From positions 1 to 36,441 of the forward strand of contig JAADIV010000143.1 of NCBI GenBank assembly GCA_013151175.1: DNA of 36,441 bases, given 5' to 3'. The DNA comes from Deltaproteobacteria bacterium. GTDB lineage: Bacteria > Desulfobacterota > Desulfobulbia > Desulfobulbales > VMSU01. Below, one piece after another: positions 16,166 to 26,486 of the stretch (the stretch's first letter is position 1; every line of letters begins with the position of its first letter). Made by a program: the position numbers and the translations under genes. The notes below the pieces were generated by a model. That model did no database searches. It was not told where the DNA came from and worked only from the letters and a program-made list of their open reading frames with translations.

Positions 16166-17545
16166 TCAGAGAATAAAGCGGCTTAAATCCTCATCTTTTG
16201 AGATATCACTAAGCTGTTCAAGTACATATTCAGCGGTAACGGTAAACGTCTTTTCGGTAAGTTCTGGGGCATTAAAGGAAAGATCCTCCAACAGGCGCTC
16301 AAGAATTGTGTGGAGACGGCGGGCGCCGATATTATCGGTTTTCTGATTGACGTGCGCCCCAATACGGGCCATCTCCCGAATGGCCTTATCAGTAAAGTTG
16401 AGGTCAATGCCTTCGGTGGCCATGAGGGCGATATATTGCTTTATCAGGGCATTCTCCGGTTCGGTGAGGATGCGGTAGAACTCTTTTTCCCCTAACGAAT
16501 CAAGTTCTACCCGAATGGGGAAACGCCCCTGCAGCTCAGGAATCAAATCCGAGGGTTTGCAAATATGGAAGGCGCCGCTGGCAATGAACAGAATGTGATC
16601 CGTTTTCACCATACCATATTTTGTATTGACATTTGAACCTTCAACAATGGGCAGCAAATCCCGCTGCACCCCCTCTCTGGAGACCTCACCACCCTGCGCC
16701 CCCTCACTATGGCGGGAAGTAATCTTGTCAATTTCGTCCAGAAAAATAATCCCGGTCTGCTCCGTGCGTCTAACGGCCTTTTGCGTGACAGCCTCATCGT
16801 CAATCAGCTTCTCCGCCTCCTCCGCTGCCAGCACCTGCAGGGCATCCTTAACCCGCAATTTTTTTCTTTTGCTCTTTTTGGGGAACATCCTGCCGAAAAC
16901 GTCCTTGATACCGGAACCCATATCATCCATCCCATCCATCCCGGAATTTGAAAGAACCTCTATCATCGGAATATCTGGCGCCTGACTGACATCTATCTCC
17001 ACCTCTTTAGCCGCCAATTTGCCGTCCCGTAGCATTTGCCGGAACTTCTCTCTGGTGGATGGTGGTGCCGCTGCTTCCGGGGAAGCGGCGGCCACGGCGG
17101 AAGAAGAGTCATAAGACTTGGGCGGCGGCGGTACCAGAATATCAAGCAGCCGCTCCTCGGCCCGCATGGCGGCCTTTTTATCCACCTTTTGCCGCTCCTC
17201 GGCTCGCACCATATTGACGGCCAGACCCGTAAGATCCCGAACCATGGACTCCACATCCCGGCCCACATAACCAACTTCGGTAAATTTAGAGGCCTCAACC
17301 TTCAGAAAAGGTGACTGAGCCAAATTGGCCAGCCGTCTGGCGATCTCCGTCTTACCAACCCCGGTGGGGCCCATCATGATAATATTTTTGGGCGAAATCT
17401 CGTCTTGCAGGGGCTGCTCAACCTGCTGCCGCCGCCAACGGTTTCTAAGCGCTATAGCCACAAATTTTTTGGCATTGTCCTGGCCAATGATATATTTATC
17501 AAGTTCGGCGACAATCTCTTTTGGAGTCAAGGAATGGGCAATCAT
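16166..17545 (-). CDS. hslU: HslU, ATPase subunit of the HslUV protease
   Basis: A 459-residue AAA+ unfoldase. The ATG at 17545 is chosen because [20 protein letters not shown] is the normal HslU N terminus and overlaps the hslV stop as ATGA; a longer in-frame reading would run back into hslV. Walker A is GPTGVGKTE (59-67), Walker B is [10 protein letters not shown], and the pore region includes [19 protein letters not shown]. The I-domain (about 110-245) has a variable acidic, Ala-rich part. The C terminus DEDLSRFIL matches the tail that docks into HslV. Hexameric HslU unfolds substrates and feeds them to HslV in the cytoplasm. It is the last clear gene of the long minus-strand string. Confidence 0.96.
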   Translation of the reverse strand: MIAHSLTPKEIVAELDKYIIGQDNAKKFVAIALRNRWRRQQVEQPLQDEISPKNIIMMGPTGVGKTEIARRLANLAQSPFLKVEASKFTEVGYVGRDVESMVRDLTGLAVNMVRAEERQKVDKKAAMRAEERLLDILVPPPPKSYDSSSAVAAASPEAAAPPSTREKFRQMLRDGKLAAKEVEIDVSQAPDIPMIEVLSNSGMDGMDDMGSGIKDVFGRMFPKKSKRKKLRVKDALQVLAAEEAEKLIDDEAVTQKAVRRTEQTGIIFLDEIDKITSRHSEGAQGGEVSREGVQRDLLPIVEGSNVNTKYGMVKTDHILFIASGAFHICKPSDLIPELQGRFPIRVELDSLGEKEFYRILTEPENALIKQYIALMATEGIDLNFTDKAIREMARIGAHVNQKTDNIGARRLHTILERLLEDLSFNAPELTEKTFTVTAEYVLEQLSDISKDEDLSRFIL

Positions 17546-18072
17546 AATTTTTCCAGGGTAAGGTGATGATTTGTATAAATACAGATAGACGCGGCAATAT
17601 CCATGGCCGCCCGGCATATCTCCTCGGCATTCATTTCGGTGTGTTGAATCAGGGCTTTGGCGGCAGCCTGGGCATATGGACCGCCGGAGCCAATGGCCAA
17701 AATACCGTCATCCGCCTCGATCACATCGCCGGTGCCGCTCAGTAACAAGGAACACTCACCATCGGCAGTAACCAAAAAGGCCTCAAGTTTTCTGAGCATC
17801 CTATCGGTGCGCCAGTCCTTGGCCAGCTCAACCGAGCTGCGCAACAGGTTGCCGTTGTACTGCTCCAGTTTAGTCTCCAACCTGGCAAAAAGGGTGAAGG
17901 CATCGGCGGTGGCCCCGGCAAAACCGCAAATGACCTTGCCGTCATACAGCCTTCTAACCTTCTGGGCATTATGTTTCATCACCGTATTGCCCAAAGTTAC
18001 CTGCCCATCGCCGGCCAGAACAACCTCGCCCTTATGCCGTACAGCAATTATTGTCGTTGAATTTATCTTCAT
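17542..18072 (-). CDS. hslV: HslV, peptidase subunit of the HslUV protease
   Basis: A 176-residue proteasome-like N-terminal nucleophile peptidase. The mature N terminus should be Thr6 or equivalent in [19 protein letters not shown]. This leaves a five-residue propeptide (MKINS), against the single Met of E. coli HslV. The family segments [20 protein letters not shown] and [17 protein letters not shown] and the Gly-rich [14 protein letters not shown] are all present. The stop overlaps the hslU start by 4 bases, so synthesis of the two subunits is probably coupled. It begins 23 bases after the rng stop. Confidence 0.96.
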   Translation of the reverse strand: MKINSTTIIAVRHKGEVVLAGDGQVTLGNTVMKHNAQKVRRLYDGKVICGFAGATADAFTLFARLETKLEQYNGNLLRSSVELAKDWRTDRMLRKLEAFLVTADGECSLLLSGTGDVIEADDGILAIGSGGPYAQAAAKALIQHTEMNAEEICRAAMDIAASICIYTNHHLTLEKL

Positions 18073-18095
18073 TGATTTCTGCCCCCTGATTCCTG

Positions 18096-19622
18096 TTACC
18101 TGTCACCTGCTTCCCAGATGATTTCATATTTTTCGACAGAGAGATGTTTATCAGGCTCGATAATGATCTGCCGGTGAATATCGTCTTCCAGCTGATGGAT
18201 AGTTGCGGCCTCCTCTTTCAGCATCATGGCTGCCACCCTTGGATTCACCCTTATCTTTACCTTGCCGCCCACCGTGGTAGTGGCGCCTTTAGATATTTTT
18301 CTGAAAATTTCATAAGATATGGTGCGTCGTGATTTCACATAACCGTCACCGCCGCAACAATTACATGGTTCGCACATAATGCCGCTTAAATCATCCCGCA
18401 TCCTCTTTCTGGTCATCTGGACAAGTCCAAGCTCGGTAACCTTCAGCACATTGACCCGACACCTGTCACGTTTCACCGCTTCCTGCATGATCCTCACGAC
18501 CTCCTCACGGTGAAACTCCTGCTCCATATCAATAAAATCAACAATAATAATGCCGCCGATATTCCGCAGGCGTAATTGGTAGGCAATCTCCCGGGCGGCC
18601 TCCACATTGGCCTTGAAAAAAGTATCTTCCAGGTCATGCTTGCCGACAAAACGGCCGGTATTGACATCAACCACGGTAAGGGCCTCAGTGGCCTCAATAA
18701 TGATATAGCCGCCGCACCGTAACCAGACCTTCTTGTTCAAGGCCCGATTAATATCCATGGCAATACCGTAGGCCTCAAAAACCGGGGTATCTTCGGCAAA
18801 ATAATGTACCTTGTGGGCCAGACGAGGAGCAAAATTTTTGACAAAATTTAATACCCGTTCAAAGGTAGATTTTTCATCTACCACGACCCTGTCAATATTG
18901 GGCGAGAACACGTCCCGCAATACCCTCAGAGTGATGTCCAGATCTTCATACAGCAGACATGGAACCTTACGGGAGACCGCCCTGTCCTGAATTTCACTCC
19001 AGAGGTTGAGCAAAAACTCCATATCCGCCTCAAGATCGGCCCTGGAAGCGTTGTCACCCACCGTCCGGACAATAAAACCGGTATCAGCCGGCCGCAGTTC
19101 CTCGATCATCTCACGCAGCCTGGCCCGTGTTTCTTCGTCTTCTATCTTGCGCGATATACCGATATGGTCGGTCATGGGCATAAAAACCAGGTTGCGGCAG
19201 GGCAGGGTTATATTGCAGATCAGCCTAGCCCCCTTGGTGCCGATAGGCTCTTTGCTGATTTGGACAAGTAACTCCTGACCCTCGACCAGAAGATCATCGA
19301 TATTCATGCCTGGCTCTCTCTTCAGCAGGGATTCCGGCGGCATCTGATCATCATCATTACCAAGGCCATTGGTGGAATTTTCGACCTGCTGGGGCCATGC
19401 CGTAACATCATCAACATAGAGAAAGCCATTACGTTCCAGGCCTATATCAACGAAGGCCGCCTGCATACCCGGCAATACCCGCACCACCCGACCATAATAA
19501 ATATTGCCGACCAGTCCCTTCTCCACCGGCCGTTCCAGGTAGAACTCCACCAGTTCACTATGTTCCACCAAGGCTATTCTCACCTCGTAAGAAGCCGCGT
19601 TTATAATCAGATCAGCTGCCAT
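18096..19622 (-). CDS. rng: Ribonuclease E/G family endoribonuclease (RNase G type)
   Basis: A 508-residue RNase G-type enzyme without the long C-terminal scaffold of RNase E. It opens with an S1 RNA-binding domain (about 37-125, with [20 protein letters not shown]) interrupted by an acidic, Asn-rich insertion at about 76-112. The catalytic Mg-binding residues Asp319 (VVDVNTG) and Asp362 (VDFIDME) are 43 residues apart, as in E. coli. The Zn-link Cys residues are in [10 protein letters not shown] (417-423). It processes rRNA and tRNA ends and turns over mRNA. Its start overlaps the preceding radical-SAM gene by 11 bases, a pairing seen in other bacteria. Confidence 0.92.
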   Translation of the reverse strand: MAADLIINAASYEVRIALVEHSELVEFYLERPVEKGLVGNIYYGRVVRVLPGMQAAFVDIGLERNGFLYVDDVTAWPQQVENSTNGLGNDDDQMPPESLLKREPGMNIDDLLVEGQELLVQISKEPIGTKGARLICNITLPCRNLVFMPMTDHIGISRKIEDEETRARLREMIEELRPADTGFIVRTVGDNASRADLEADMEFLLNLWSEIQDRAVSRKVPCLLYEDLDITLRVLRDVFSPNIDRVVVDEKSTFERVLNFVKNFAPRLAHKVHYFAEDTPVFEAYGIAMDINRALNKKVWLRCGGYIIIEATEALTVVDVNTGRFVGKHDLEDTFFKANVEAAREIAYQLRLRNIGGIIIVDFIDMEQEFHREEVVRIMQEAVKRDRCRVNVLKVTELGLVQMTRKRMRDDLSGIMCEPCNCCGGDGYVKSRRTISYEIFRKISKGATTTVGGKVKIRVNPRVAAMMLKEEAATIHQLEDDIHRQIIIEPDKHLSVEKYEIIWEAGDR

Positions 19623-22092
19623 CTTTCCCCCAACTCAATTTAATAATACCGGCCCGGAGAATATGATCCGCCGTCAAGTCAAACAGGGCCTTGATAAATT
19701 CCAGAGGCTTGACCCCGGCTTTGCTAGTTTCCGTGGCCATACTCAAAATCAGGGTATATGGGTCAAGCAATTGCAAACCCCTGACCTGAGGCCGCGCGTC
19801 AAGCGTCCGCCTCTTCCTTTTGCGCATAAGGCTAATGGGATAATTCCCGGCTGTCCAAAAATCAGCCAGCCGCTCTTCAGAGACCTGGACGGGCAGAGTT
19901 ATGCGATAATCGGTTATGATCCTGGCGGACTGGGACTTTGCCCCCAGACACACCGCAAGTATTCTAAAGCCCTCTGGCATCTGGGCATTAAGCCGTTCCT
20001 GCCAAAGAGGCAAATCAGTCAGCGGCCCGGCAAGTTCGGCGATAAAATATTCAGCCAGGCTTTCCATTCCCACCGGCAGCGCCGGACTAAAGGCAATATT
20101 GGGTGAGGGGTTAAACCCCTGCGAAAATTTTACCGGCAGACCTGCTCTTTTAACCGCCCGAAACAGGGCCTGTAAAAACTCCAAATGCCCGACAAAACGT
20201 GACTTACCCCGGCGTTCATAGGTAAACCAATAATAATAGCTGCCATTTGCTGCCTGCGGTGCCGCCTTGACAACTCCGGCCTTCGGCAACTCACCACGGT
20301 GAATGACCGGCTTGATGGTCTTAAAATCGCAGAGACCACATTTTTGGCAGCCATGTACCCGACAGTCCGGGGTATAGGCCTCTTCTTTGGCCCTACCCAA
20401 CTCTCGGAGGAGAAAATCAGGTTCCAAGCCGTCATCGAGATGCTGCCATGGTAATACCTCATCCAACTCCCGGCCTCTTAGATAATCATCCAGATCAATG
20501 CCAAGAGTACTGGCGGCACCTTGCCAAAGAGACAGATCAAAATGCTCCGACCAGGCATCCAACCGGGCGCCGCGCTGCCAGGCCTCAAGAATCAGAGACG
20601 ACAGACGCCTGTCTCCCCGGGAAAACACCCCTTCCATAAAACTGGTTTGGGGATCATTCCATTTTAATTTTGCGCCGCGCGGCATAGCTTTTTTGAGCGT
20701 ATTGATCCGCTCCCAGGCCTTGGCAATACTTATTTGCGGCTCCCATTGAAAAGGGGTGTGCGGTTTGGGCACAAAGGTACCAACACTGACATTAATATTA
20801 CCGCCACGCCCGGAAATCCGCAGGGCCTTGGCCGCCAGTTCCGGAATGGCAGTTATATCTTCCTCCGTCTCCAAAGGCAAGCCGAACATGAAGTACAATT
20901 TAATCACTTTCCAACCCAGGGCGAAGGCGTTCTGCACCGTATCCAGCAAATCCTCTTCACTGATACCCTTGTTTATAACCCGGCGCAGTCTGTCCGTACC
21001 CGCTTCTGGGGCAATGGTAAAGCCGGATTTTCTCACCCGTTTTACCTGCTCCATAATTTCGGGGGTCAAGGTACCAACCCGCATGGATGGCATGGATACC
21101 GAAACCTTTTGGGCCACAAAGGTATTCATTAACTCCACCAGCAGGGGGGCCAGACAGGAATAATCACCGGTACTGAGCGACAAGAGGGCTAGTTCATCAA
21201 AACCACCGGCCTCTATACCCGCCCTGGCAATCTCCATAACCCTGGCAGGCGCCACCTCCCGCACCGGCCGATAAATCATGCCCGCCTGACAAAAGCGGCA
21301 GCCCCGCGTGCAGCCCCTGGCCAGTTCCAACCCCAAACGATCATGGACAATCCTGGTCAGCGGCACCAAAGGCCTGGAAATTGGCTGGCTGTCAAGCTCC
21401 GCCAACACGGCCCGCCGCACTTTTTTGGCGTGTCCCAGAGATTTAATTTCCCGCAAACGACCATTGGCGTCATATTGCGGCGCGAAAAAGGCGGGAACAT
21501 AGACCCCGGTGATACGACTCAAGCCCTCCAGCGTCTCCATTCTGGAACTTTTTGCCTCCTTGGCGGCCAGAATACACCGGGCAATTTCCAGTACCGCCTC
21601 CTCACCATCGCCCAGGAGAATGGCATCAAAGAAGTCCGCCACCGGTTCAGGATGAAAAGCGCAGGGGCCACCGCCGATCACCAAAGGATGACGGTCACGA
21701 TCACGGCTAAGCAGAGGAATACCGGCCAAATCCAGAATGGTAAGGATATTGGTGTAACACAGCTCATAGGGCAGGGTAATGCCCAACATATCAAAATCGG
21801 CCAAAGGATGCTCTGATTCCAGGGAAAAGAGCGGTATTCCCTTATCGCGCAGGATCTTTTCCATATCAAGATCCGGGGCATAAACCCGTTCGGCCAGATA
21901 GTCATCCTGCCGGTTCAGGATATGATACAAGATTTTCAGGCCCTGATGACTCATGCCAATCTCGTATAGATCGGGAAAGGCCAGAGCGATACGCAGTTTC
22001 ACTGCCTGCCAGTCTTTTTTTATAACATTATATTCATTGCCTAAATAGCGGCTGGGCCGATTGACAAAAGGCAGTATCTCTTCAATATTCAC
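19612..22092 (-). CDS. Radical SAM protein with B12-binding-like N domain and C-terminal DUF2344 (TIGR03960/TIGR03936 type)
   Basis: An 826-residue protein. The N-terminal part (about 1-180) looks like a degenerate cobalamin-binding domain. The radical SAM domain has its 4Fe-4S cysteines in CTRGCRFCQ (Cys261, 265, 268), followed by a TIM-barrel core with APEAGTDRLRRVINKG and KLYFMFGLPLETEEDI. The last 200 residues (from about YWFTYERRGKSRFVGHLEFL) are DUF2344. The reaction is not established; its repeated pairing with RNase G and ribosomal genes suggests RNA or ribosome modification (inference). The start is GTG and overlaps the upstream lipoprotein stop as GTGA. Its own end overlaps the rng start. 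Confidence 0.87.
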   Translation of the reverse strand: MNIEEILPFVNRPSRYLGNEYNVIKKDWQAVKLRIALAFPDLYEIGMSHQGLKILYHILNRQDDYLAERVYAPDLDMEKILRDKGIPLFSLESEHPLADFDMLGITLPYELCYTNILTILDLAGIPLLSRDRDRHPLVIGGGPCAFHPEPVADFFDAILLGDGEEAVLEIARCILAAKEAKSSRMETLEGLSRITGVYVPAFFAPQYDANGRLREIKSLGHAKKVRRAVLAELDSQPISRPLVPLTRIVHDRLGLELARGCTRGCRFCQAGMIYRPVREVAPARVMEIARAGIEAGGFDELALLSLSTGDYSCLAPLLVELMNTFVAQKVSVSMPSMRVGTLTPEIMEQVKRVRKSGFTIAPEAGTDRLRRVINKGISEEDLLDTVQNAFALGWKVIKLYFMFGLPLETEEDITAIPELAAKALRISGRGGNINVSVGTFVPKPHTPFQWEPQISIAKAWERINTLKKAMPRGAKLKWNDPQTSFMEGVFSRGDRRLSSLILEAWQRGARLDAWSEHFDLSLWQGAASTLGIDLDDYLRGRELDEVLPWQHLDDGLEPDFLLRELGRAKEEAYTPDCRVHGCQKCGLCDFKTIKPVIHRGELPKAGVVKAAPQAANGSYYYWFTYERRGKSRFVGHLEFLQALFRAVKRAGLPVKFSQGFNPSPNIAFSPALPVGMESLAEYFIAELAGPLTDLPLWQERLNAQMPEGFRILAVCLGAKSQSARIITDYRITLPVQVSEERLADFWTAGNYPISLMRKRKRRTLDARPQVRGLQLLDPYTLILSMATETSKAGVKPLEFIKALFDLTADHILRAGIIKLSWGKDGS

Positions 22093-23003
22093 GGAAAGTT
22101 AATCCTTTTAAAATTCGGGGGAATACGCAGCTTAAACTGTTTTTTGGGTAACCGAACCAGGGGATAAGGATCACGAATGGCCAGGGTCATCACCTTATGA
22201 CCGCCAAGTCTCACAGTAACCAGATCTGGAATCGGACAATTTGTAACATTTTTTTCAGTGATCTTCGGGTAATGGTATGCAAGAGCAAGACGGCCGTGGA
22301 CGCCGCCCGCCTCCATCACATAGGCCAACAGTCTCGCAGGCTCACTCCGCCCGCCGCTCGATCGGCCTGGAGAAAATAAAATTCTGGCGGCCCCCTCACG
22401 CCCAGCGGCCCCTGCCACATCACCGGCAGCCAGTTTCAGCCAATAGCCGCCATCGTTATTACGCCGGACAGCAGCAGTAATTTGGATATTGGCCGGCAAT
22501 CGTCCCAACAACCAGGAGGAAATAGATGCCGCCTGTCGGGGGGTAATATATTCCCCGACCTTGCTGCCGGCCAAAAAACCGGTATAGGCTACCTGTCGGC
22601 GAATCAGCAGATAACTGTAACGGCGGCCGTTAATAGTGAAGATATTTTCCGTCAACCCCAAGGGATTCACTCCCTCAAAACGAAGATAGGCAGGCGGGAA
22701 GGTCAATAAATAGCCATTAATGGCAGCAGAGGACAGCAGGTCATAAAATGTCGCGGTAACCTCCGCGTCAATACCCGCCGGGCATTGACGCTGCCGGTGC
22801 TGCATCTCGTGAAAGTCAGCCAATACCCGCACCGCCTCAGGGCCTGGCACCAACTTGCCGACCGGCAAAGCCGCGCAAGCACTCAAAAGAAGCACCAATC
22901 CCAGCAGTACCCCGCAGCCGGCCTGCCTGCGGTCATATTTACACCACCGTATATTAAAGCATTGATGATCGCCAATACCGGCGCCCGCAGACTCGTCAGT
23001 CAT
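22089..23003 (-). CDS. Putative outer-membrane lipoprotein of unknown function (LolB/DUF4292-like)
   Basis: A 304-residue predicted lipoprotein. The ATG at 23003 overlaps the upstream TPR-protein stop by 8 bases; a longer in-frame reading lies wholly inside that gene. After an unusually long polar N region, a hydrophobic stretch ends in LLLLSAC (Cys43), a good lipobox. The mature part contains INGYLLTFPPAYLRFEGVNP, LTENIFTINGRRYSYLLI and, near the end, KITEKNVTNCPIPD. This alternating beta pattern resembles LolB/DUF4292 lipoproteins, but I cannot confirm the family. Its close link to the TPR lipoprotein suggests a joint envelope role. The following radical-SAM gene starts in its stop codon. 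Confidence 0.65.
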   Translation of the reverse strand: MTDESAGAGIGDHQCFNIRWCKYDRRQAGCGVLLGLVLLLSACAALPVGKLVPGPEAVRVLADFHEMQHRQRQCPAGIDAEVTATFYDLLSSAAINGYLLTFPPAYLRFEGVNPLGLTENIFTINGRRYSYLLIRRQVAYTGFLAGSKVGEYITPRQAASISSWLLGRLPANIQITAAVRRNNDGGYWLKLAAGDVAGAAGREGAARILFSPGRSSGGRSEPARLLAYVMEAGGVHGRLALAYHYPKITEKNVTNCPIPDLVTVRLGGHKVMTLAIRDPYPLVRLPKKQFKLRIPPNFKRINFP

Positions 23004-24777
23004 CATCCCAAATTCCGGACTCTGTATGCTGCCTTTTTTGCAGGGCTTGAATTTTGGCACGCAGCCGCCTCCGGTCAACATTTTTTTCAAACAGGCGTAG
23101 AGACTTACGATAGTTGGCCAAAGCCGGTTTCATTTCAGACCTGGCGCTATACACATCACCAAGATGCTCATGGATGGTGGGGTCGTCCGCCTCGGCACGC
23201 AACGCCTTCTTTAACTCAGCAACGGCCCTCTTTGTTTTGCCAAGTTTAAAATATACCCAACCCAGACTGTCCCTGATAAAACCATCATCAGGCCGGCCAA
23301 CTACCGCTTTTTTGATATATTGCAGGGCCTTTGTCAGTTTAACGCCCCGGTCGGCCCAGGTATAACCGATATAATTCAGGGCCACGATATTATCCGGTTC
23401 CAGTTTCAGGGCTTTTTTCATCTGGACAAGGGCTGTGTCCTGGCAGCCGGTTCGATCCAGAAACATGCCATATCTCAGATGGGTTTTGGCCGAATTAAAC
23501 TGGCTGATAGCGGCCTGAAAAACCGCCGCCGCCTTATCCGCTTGTTTATTCTCTTCGTAAAGTGCTGCCAGGCCAAAATAGAAGTTAAGCTGCTCCTCCC
23601 CCTTGGTACCGGCGATTGCCTCCCGCAAGAGACCGGCCGCCGCCGGATAATCCTTCTCAACCACATAGAATTTTACCAGCAGCAAAACGGCCGCGTCATA
23701 GCCATCCGCGCCAGGCGGAATCTGGAGGAGCAAATCTCTGGCCTGTTCTTTAGCGCCGCTCTTATAATAGGATAAGGCCAATAATAACCGGATTTTCCCA
23801 TCTGCCGGATTCCTGAACCGCATATCCCTGAACAGGGCAATAGCCTTGCCATATTCCTGCTGATCCAGATAAATGCGGCCAATAGTAAAGTCTATCTTCT
23901 GGCTGTCGGCGGTCTTGGCACGCAGTCCCCGCAATAAGGACAGAGCCTCATCCACCTCATTATTTTGTAAATAAATCCGCACTAGCTGACCAGCTGCTCC
24001 TTCATCCCCCTCATCTGCCGCCAAAATCTTTTTATAAATGACAACAGCCTTATTGTCTTCCTTCTGCCCCTCATAAAAGGTGGCGGTCTCCATGGCCAGA
24101 GGCACGGACCAGCTAATCCCCAAGGCCCGCTCGTAAGCATGCGCCGCCTTGTCGGTATAATTTAGCTCACGATAGAGATGGGCCAGATAATACCAGCCGG
24201 AAAATGAATCGGGATTCTCCCCGACTAGCCGCTCCAAAATACGGCGGCTCTTGCTATATTCAAGATTATGGAGATAGAGTTTGCCTAGGCACAGCATCAC
24301 AGCATTGTTTTTGGGCGCAAGCTTCAGGATATGTTCATAGATGTCTACCGCCTTCTTATTCTCGGCAATAGAGGTGTATAATTCCGCCAAGAATATTTTT
24401 GTGCCGATATCATCGGGCCGGGCCGCGATCAGTTTCCGCATCCAGCGGATAGCCGCTTCTCTCTTACCCATTTTCAGTAAAAGAGCAGCCAGACGGCGAA
24501 CTATATAAACGGCTCCACCATCACAGACAATGGCCTTTTCATAGGCCTCCTGCGCTTCGGCATCACGGCCGTTCAGTTCCGCGTCCCTGGCCACTAAAAA
24601 ATAAAAATAGGAACAGGCGGTATCCACATCTTCGTTGGAATCAGGAGCCGCCCCCCGTATTCCAGTATTCATGGATAAATTAGTACGGACACCCGGCCCG
24701 GCGCAGGAAACGCAAAGAACAAAAATCAGGGCGGTGACAAATAACCGCGCTATGGCTTTTTCAGCGATAGGATTCAA
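22996..24777 (-). CDS. TPR-repeat lipoprotein
   Basis: A 593-residue predicted lipoprotein. The signal is hydrophobic and ends LCVSC with Cys25 as the lipidation site. The rest is almost entirely tetratricopeptide repeats, roughly 12 to 14 units of about 34 residues. Clear units include ALNYIGYTWADRG..KALQYIKKA and DSLGWVYFKLGKTKRAVAEL. The start is TTG inside the tmk stop (TTGA); a stop lies 11 codons upstream and no ATG precedes the signal peptide. TPR lipoproteins scaffold envelope assemblies such as pili or secretion machines; the partner here is unknown. It ends in the start region of the next lipoprotein gene. Confidence 0.8.
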   Translation of the reverse strand: MNPIAEKAIARLFVTALIFVLCVSCAGPGVRTNLSMNTGIRGAAPDSNEDVDTACSYFYFLVARDAELNGRDAEAQEAYEKAIVCDGGAVYIVRRLAALLLKMGKREAAIRWMRKLIAARPDDIGTKIFLAELYTSIAENKKAVDIYEHILKLAPKNNAVMLCLGKLYLHNLEYSKSRRILERLVGENPDSFSGWYYLAHLYRELNYTDKAAHAYERALGISWSVPLAMETATFYEGQKEDNKAVVIYKKILAADEGDEGAAGQLVRIYLQNNEVDEALSLLRGLRAKTADSQKIDFTIGRIYLDQQEYGKAIALFRDMRFRNPADGKIRLLLALSYYKSGAKEQARDLLLQIPPGADGYDAAVLLLVKFYVVEKDYPAAAGLLREAIAGTKGEEQLNFYFGLAALYEENKQADKAAAVFQAAISQFNSAKTHLRYGMFLDRTGCQDTALVQMKKALKLEPDNIVALNYIGYTWADRGVKLTKALQYIKKAVVGRPDDGFIRDSLGWVYFKLGKTKRAVAELKKALRAEADDPTIHEHLGDVYSARSEMKPALANYRKSLRLFEKNVDRRRLRAKIQALQKRQHTESGIWDDD

Positions 24778-25451
24778 GCCGGTATCCCCGGTAAAATATT
24801 TTGCACCTCAGCCATAATTTGCCGCTGCACATCGTGGACGGCCAATGTCCCGTCCACCCAACGAATATATGGCATTTTCATACTGCGAAAGACCTCGGCC
24901 ACCTTGGCCAGATAGTCCTCGTGCTCAAAAGAATTTAAAGCTTCACCCCGTCCCTGCTGAATCCTTTTGACCGCCTGTTCAGGTGATAAATCAATGATAA
25001 CGGCCAAATCAGGTGGCGGCGCGAAGGCGTTTTTTTGCATAATTATAGCGGGATCAAGGCCGGCGGCCCCCTGATATGCGATCGTTGACAGATAATAACG
25101 ATCCGTGAGAATAATTTTACCGGCCGTAAGAGACGGGGCAATTAATTTACCAATATGCTCCCGCCGATCCGCCAGAAATAGTTCCAGCTCTGCCGCCGGA
25201 CTCACGGAATCGCGGCTTTTATACAGCGCCCTTATCTTTTGGCCATAGCCCCCGTTAGTTGGCTCACAGGTAACAACCACCTCATAGCCCTGCTGCCGTA
25301 AGACCCCGGCTAGCAAGGTTATCTGGGTGGATTTACCGGTGCCGTCAATTCCCTCAAAGGCAATCAGACGGCCCCCGGATTGGGGAATGCCAAGCCCGGC
25401 GTTTTTTGTTATTATTTTATCTGTCACCGTCTGTTTTCTGTCCTCTGCCAC
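24774..25451 (-). CDS. tmk: Thymidylate kinase
   Basis: dTMP kinase (dTMP + ATP to dTDP + ADP) of the dTTP pathway, about 217-225 residues. The P-loop is EGIDGTGKST (about 33-42). The DRY-type motif is in ILTDRYYLSTIAYQG, and the lid region is QQGRGEALNSFE. The N terminus is uncertain: GTG codons at 25451 and 25427 are both possible, both lie inside the end of pdxA, and neither has a strong ribosome-binding site at ideal spacing. About 25 residues before the kinase core are therefore doubtful. The stop overlaps the TPR lipoprotein start (TTGA). Confidence 0.92.
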   Translation of the reverse strand: MAEDRKQTVTDKIITKNAGLGIPQSGGRLIAFEGIDGTGKSTQITLLAGVLRQQGYEVVVTCEPTNGGYGQKIRALYKSRDSVSPAAELELFLADRREHIGKLIAPSLTAGKIILTDRYYLSTIAYQGAAGLDPAIIMQKNAFAPPPDLAVIIDLSPEQAVKRIQQGRGEALNSFEHEDYLAKVAEVFRSMKMPYIRWVDGTLAVHDVQRQIMAEVQNILPGIPA

Positions 25452-26463
25452 GATTGTCAGCTATTTGAGCCGCCATCTCATAGGCCGCCAACAGGCTTGC
25501 CGGACTGGCCTTGCCCTGGCCGGCAATATCATAGGCCGTGCCGTGATCCACCGAGGTACGCACAATTGGCAAACCAATGGTAACATTAACTCCATCAGCA
25601 AAATGAAGCAATTTAAAGGGAATCAGCCCCTGATCATGATACATACATACCACCAGGTCAAAATCGCCATTCACCGCCCTGTTAAAGACGGTATCCGGCG
25701 GGAATGGCCCCGCGACCTGCCAACCAGCAGCCTGGGATCTGGCGATGGCCGGGGCAATAAGGCGCTCCTCTTCATCGCCAAAGATACCGCCCTCCCCCGC
25801 ATGGGGATTGAGACCTGCCACCGCCATCCGGGGATGGCTGATGCCAAAATCATCCCGCAGAGAACGGCCGCTCAAACTAATTAATTTGCTGATTTTGGCG
25901 ATATTTAAATCCCGGCTGACGGTTTGCAGACTCTGGTGAATTGTTACCAGAGTAACCTTTAACGAGGAGCCTGCCATCATCATGGCAAAGTCCGGGCAGC
26001 GGCATAAATCGGCAAGCATCTCGGTATGACCGGGATAATGATATCCCGCCGTCTGTAAGGCAGATTTGGTAATGGGACAGGTGGTCATGGCCGCCAAGTC
26101 TCCCGCCTGAATAAGCCGCACCGCAGCTTTTATATAGCCGGCCATAGCTCTGCCCGTCCGCAAATTGGCCTGGCCCCAAACCAGATGAGCGGGATTCAGC
26201 AGAATATCAGGCTCGAAATCGGGAACATTATAGACATTTATTTTATCCGGCAGCCAAACGCCGCCCGGCCGCCATAAATTAATGTCGGCACACCGGCCAA
26301 GCAGGGCCGCGTTTTTTTGCAGGACGCCGGCATCACCAATTATCACCGGCAAATGCCGCCGCCAGCTCTTACTAGCCAGAAATTTCAGCGCCACCTCCGG
26401 GCCAATACCAACCGGGCAGCCCATGGTAATACCGATTATGGAAGTTTGAATTCTCTTTGGCAT
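25417..26463 (-). CDS. pdxA: 4-hydroxythreonine-4-phosphate dehydrogenase PdxA
   Basis: A 348-residue enzyme of the DXP-dependent pyridoxal phosphate pathway; it oxidises 4-phosphohydroxy-L-threonine with NAD(P). The opening GITMGCPVGIGPEVALK is diagnostic. The three metal-binding His residues appear as His176 (TIHQSL), His221 (GLNPHAGEGG) and His276 (YHDQGLIPFK), at the same spacing as E. coli His166, 211 and 266. The C-terminal RTSVDHGTAYDIAGQGKA is also typical. AAAGGA lies about 11 bases before the ATG. It lies 23 bases after the yraN stop, and tmk starts within its last codons. Confidence 0.95.
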   Translation of the reverse strand: MPKRIQTSIIGITMGCPVGIGPEVALKFLASKSWRRHLPVIIGDAGVLQKNAALLGRCADINLWRPGGVWLPDKINVYNVPDFEPDILLNPAHLVWGQANLRTGRAMAGYIKAAVRLIQAGDLAAMTTCPITKSALQTAGYHYPGHTEMLADLCRCPDFAMMMAGSSLKVTLVTIHQSLQTVSRDLNIAKISKLISLSGRSLRDDFGISHPRMAVAGLNPHAGEGGIFGDEEERLIAPAIARSQAAGWQVAGPFPPDTVFNRAVNGDFDLVVCMYHDQGLIPFKLLHFADGVNVTIGLPIVRTSVDHGTAYDIAGQGKASPASLLAAYEMAAQIADNRGRGQKTDGDR

Positions 26464-26486
26464 ATTGCAGGACGTCCTTTTTCGTA

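Noticed and set aside
17546-17617. 24-residue N-terminal extension of HslU
   Set aside because: It lies inside hslV, and the family N terminus begins exactly at the ATGA overlap.
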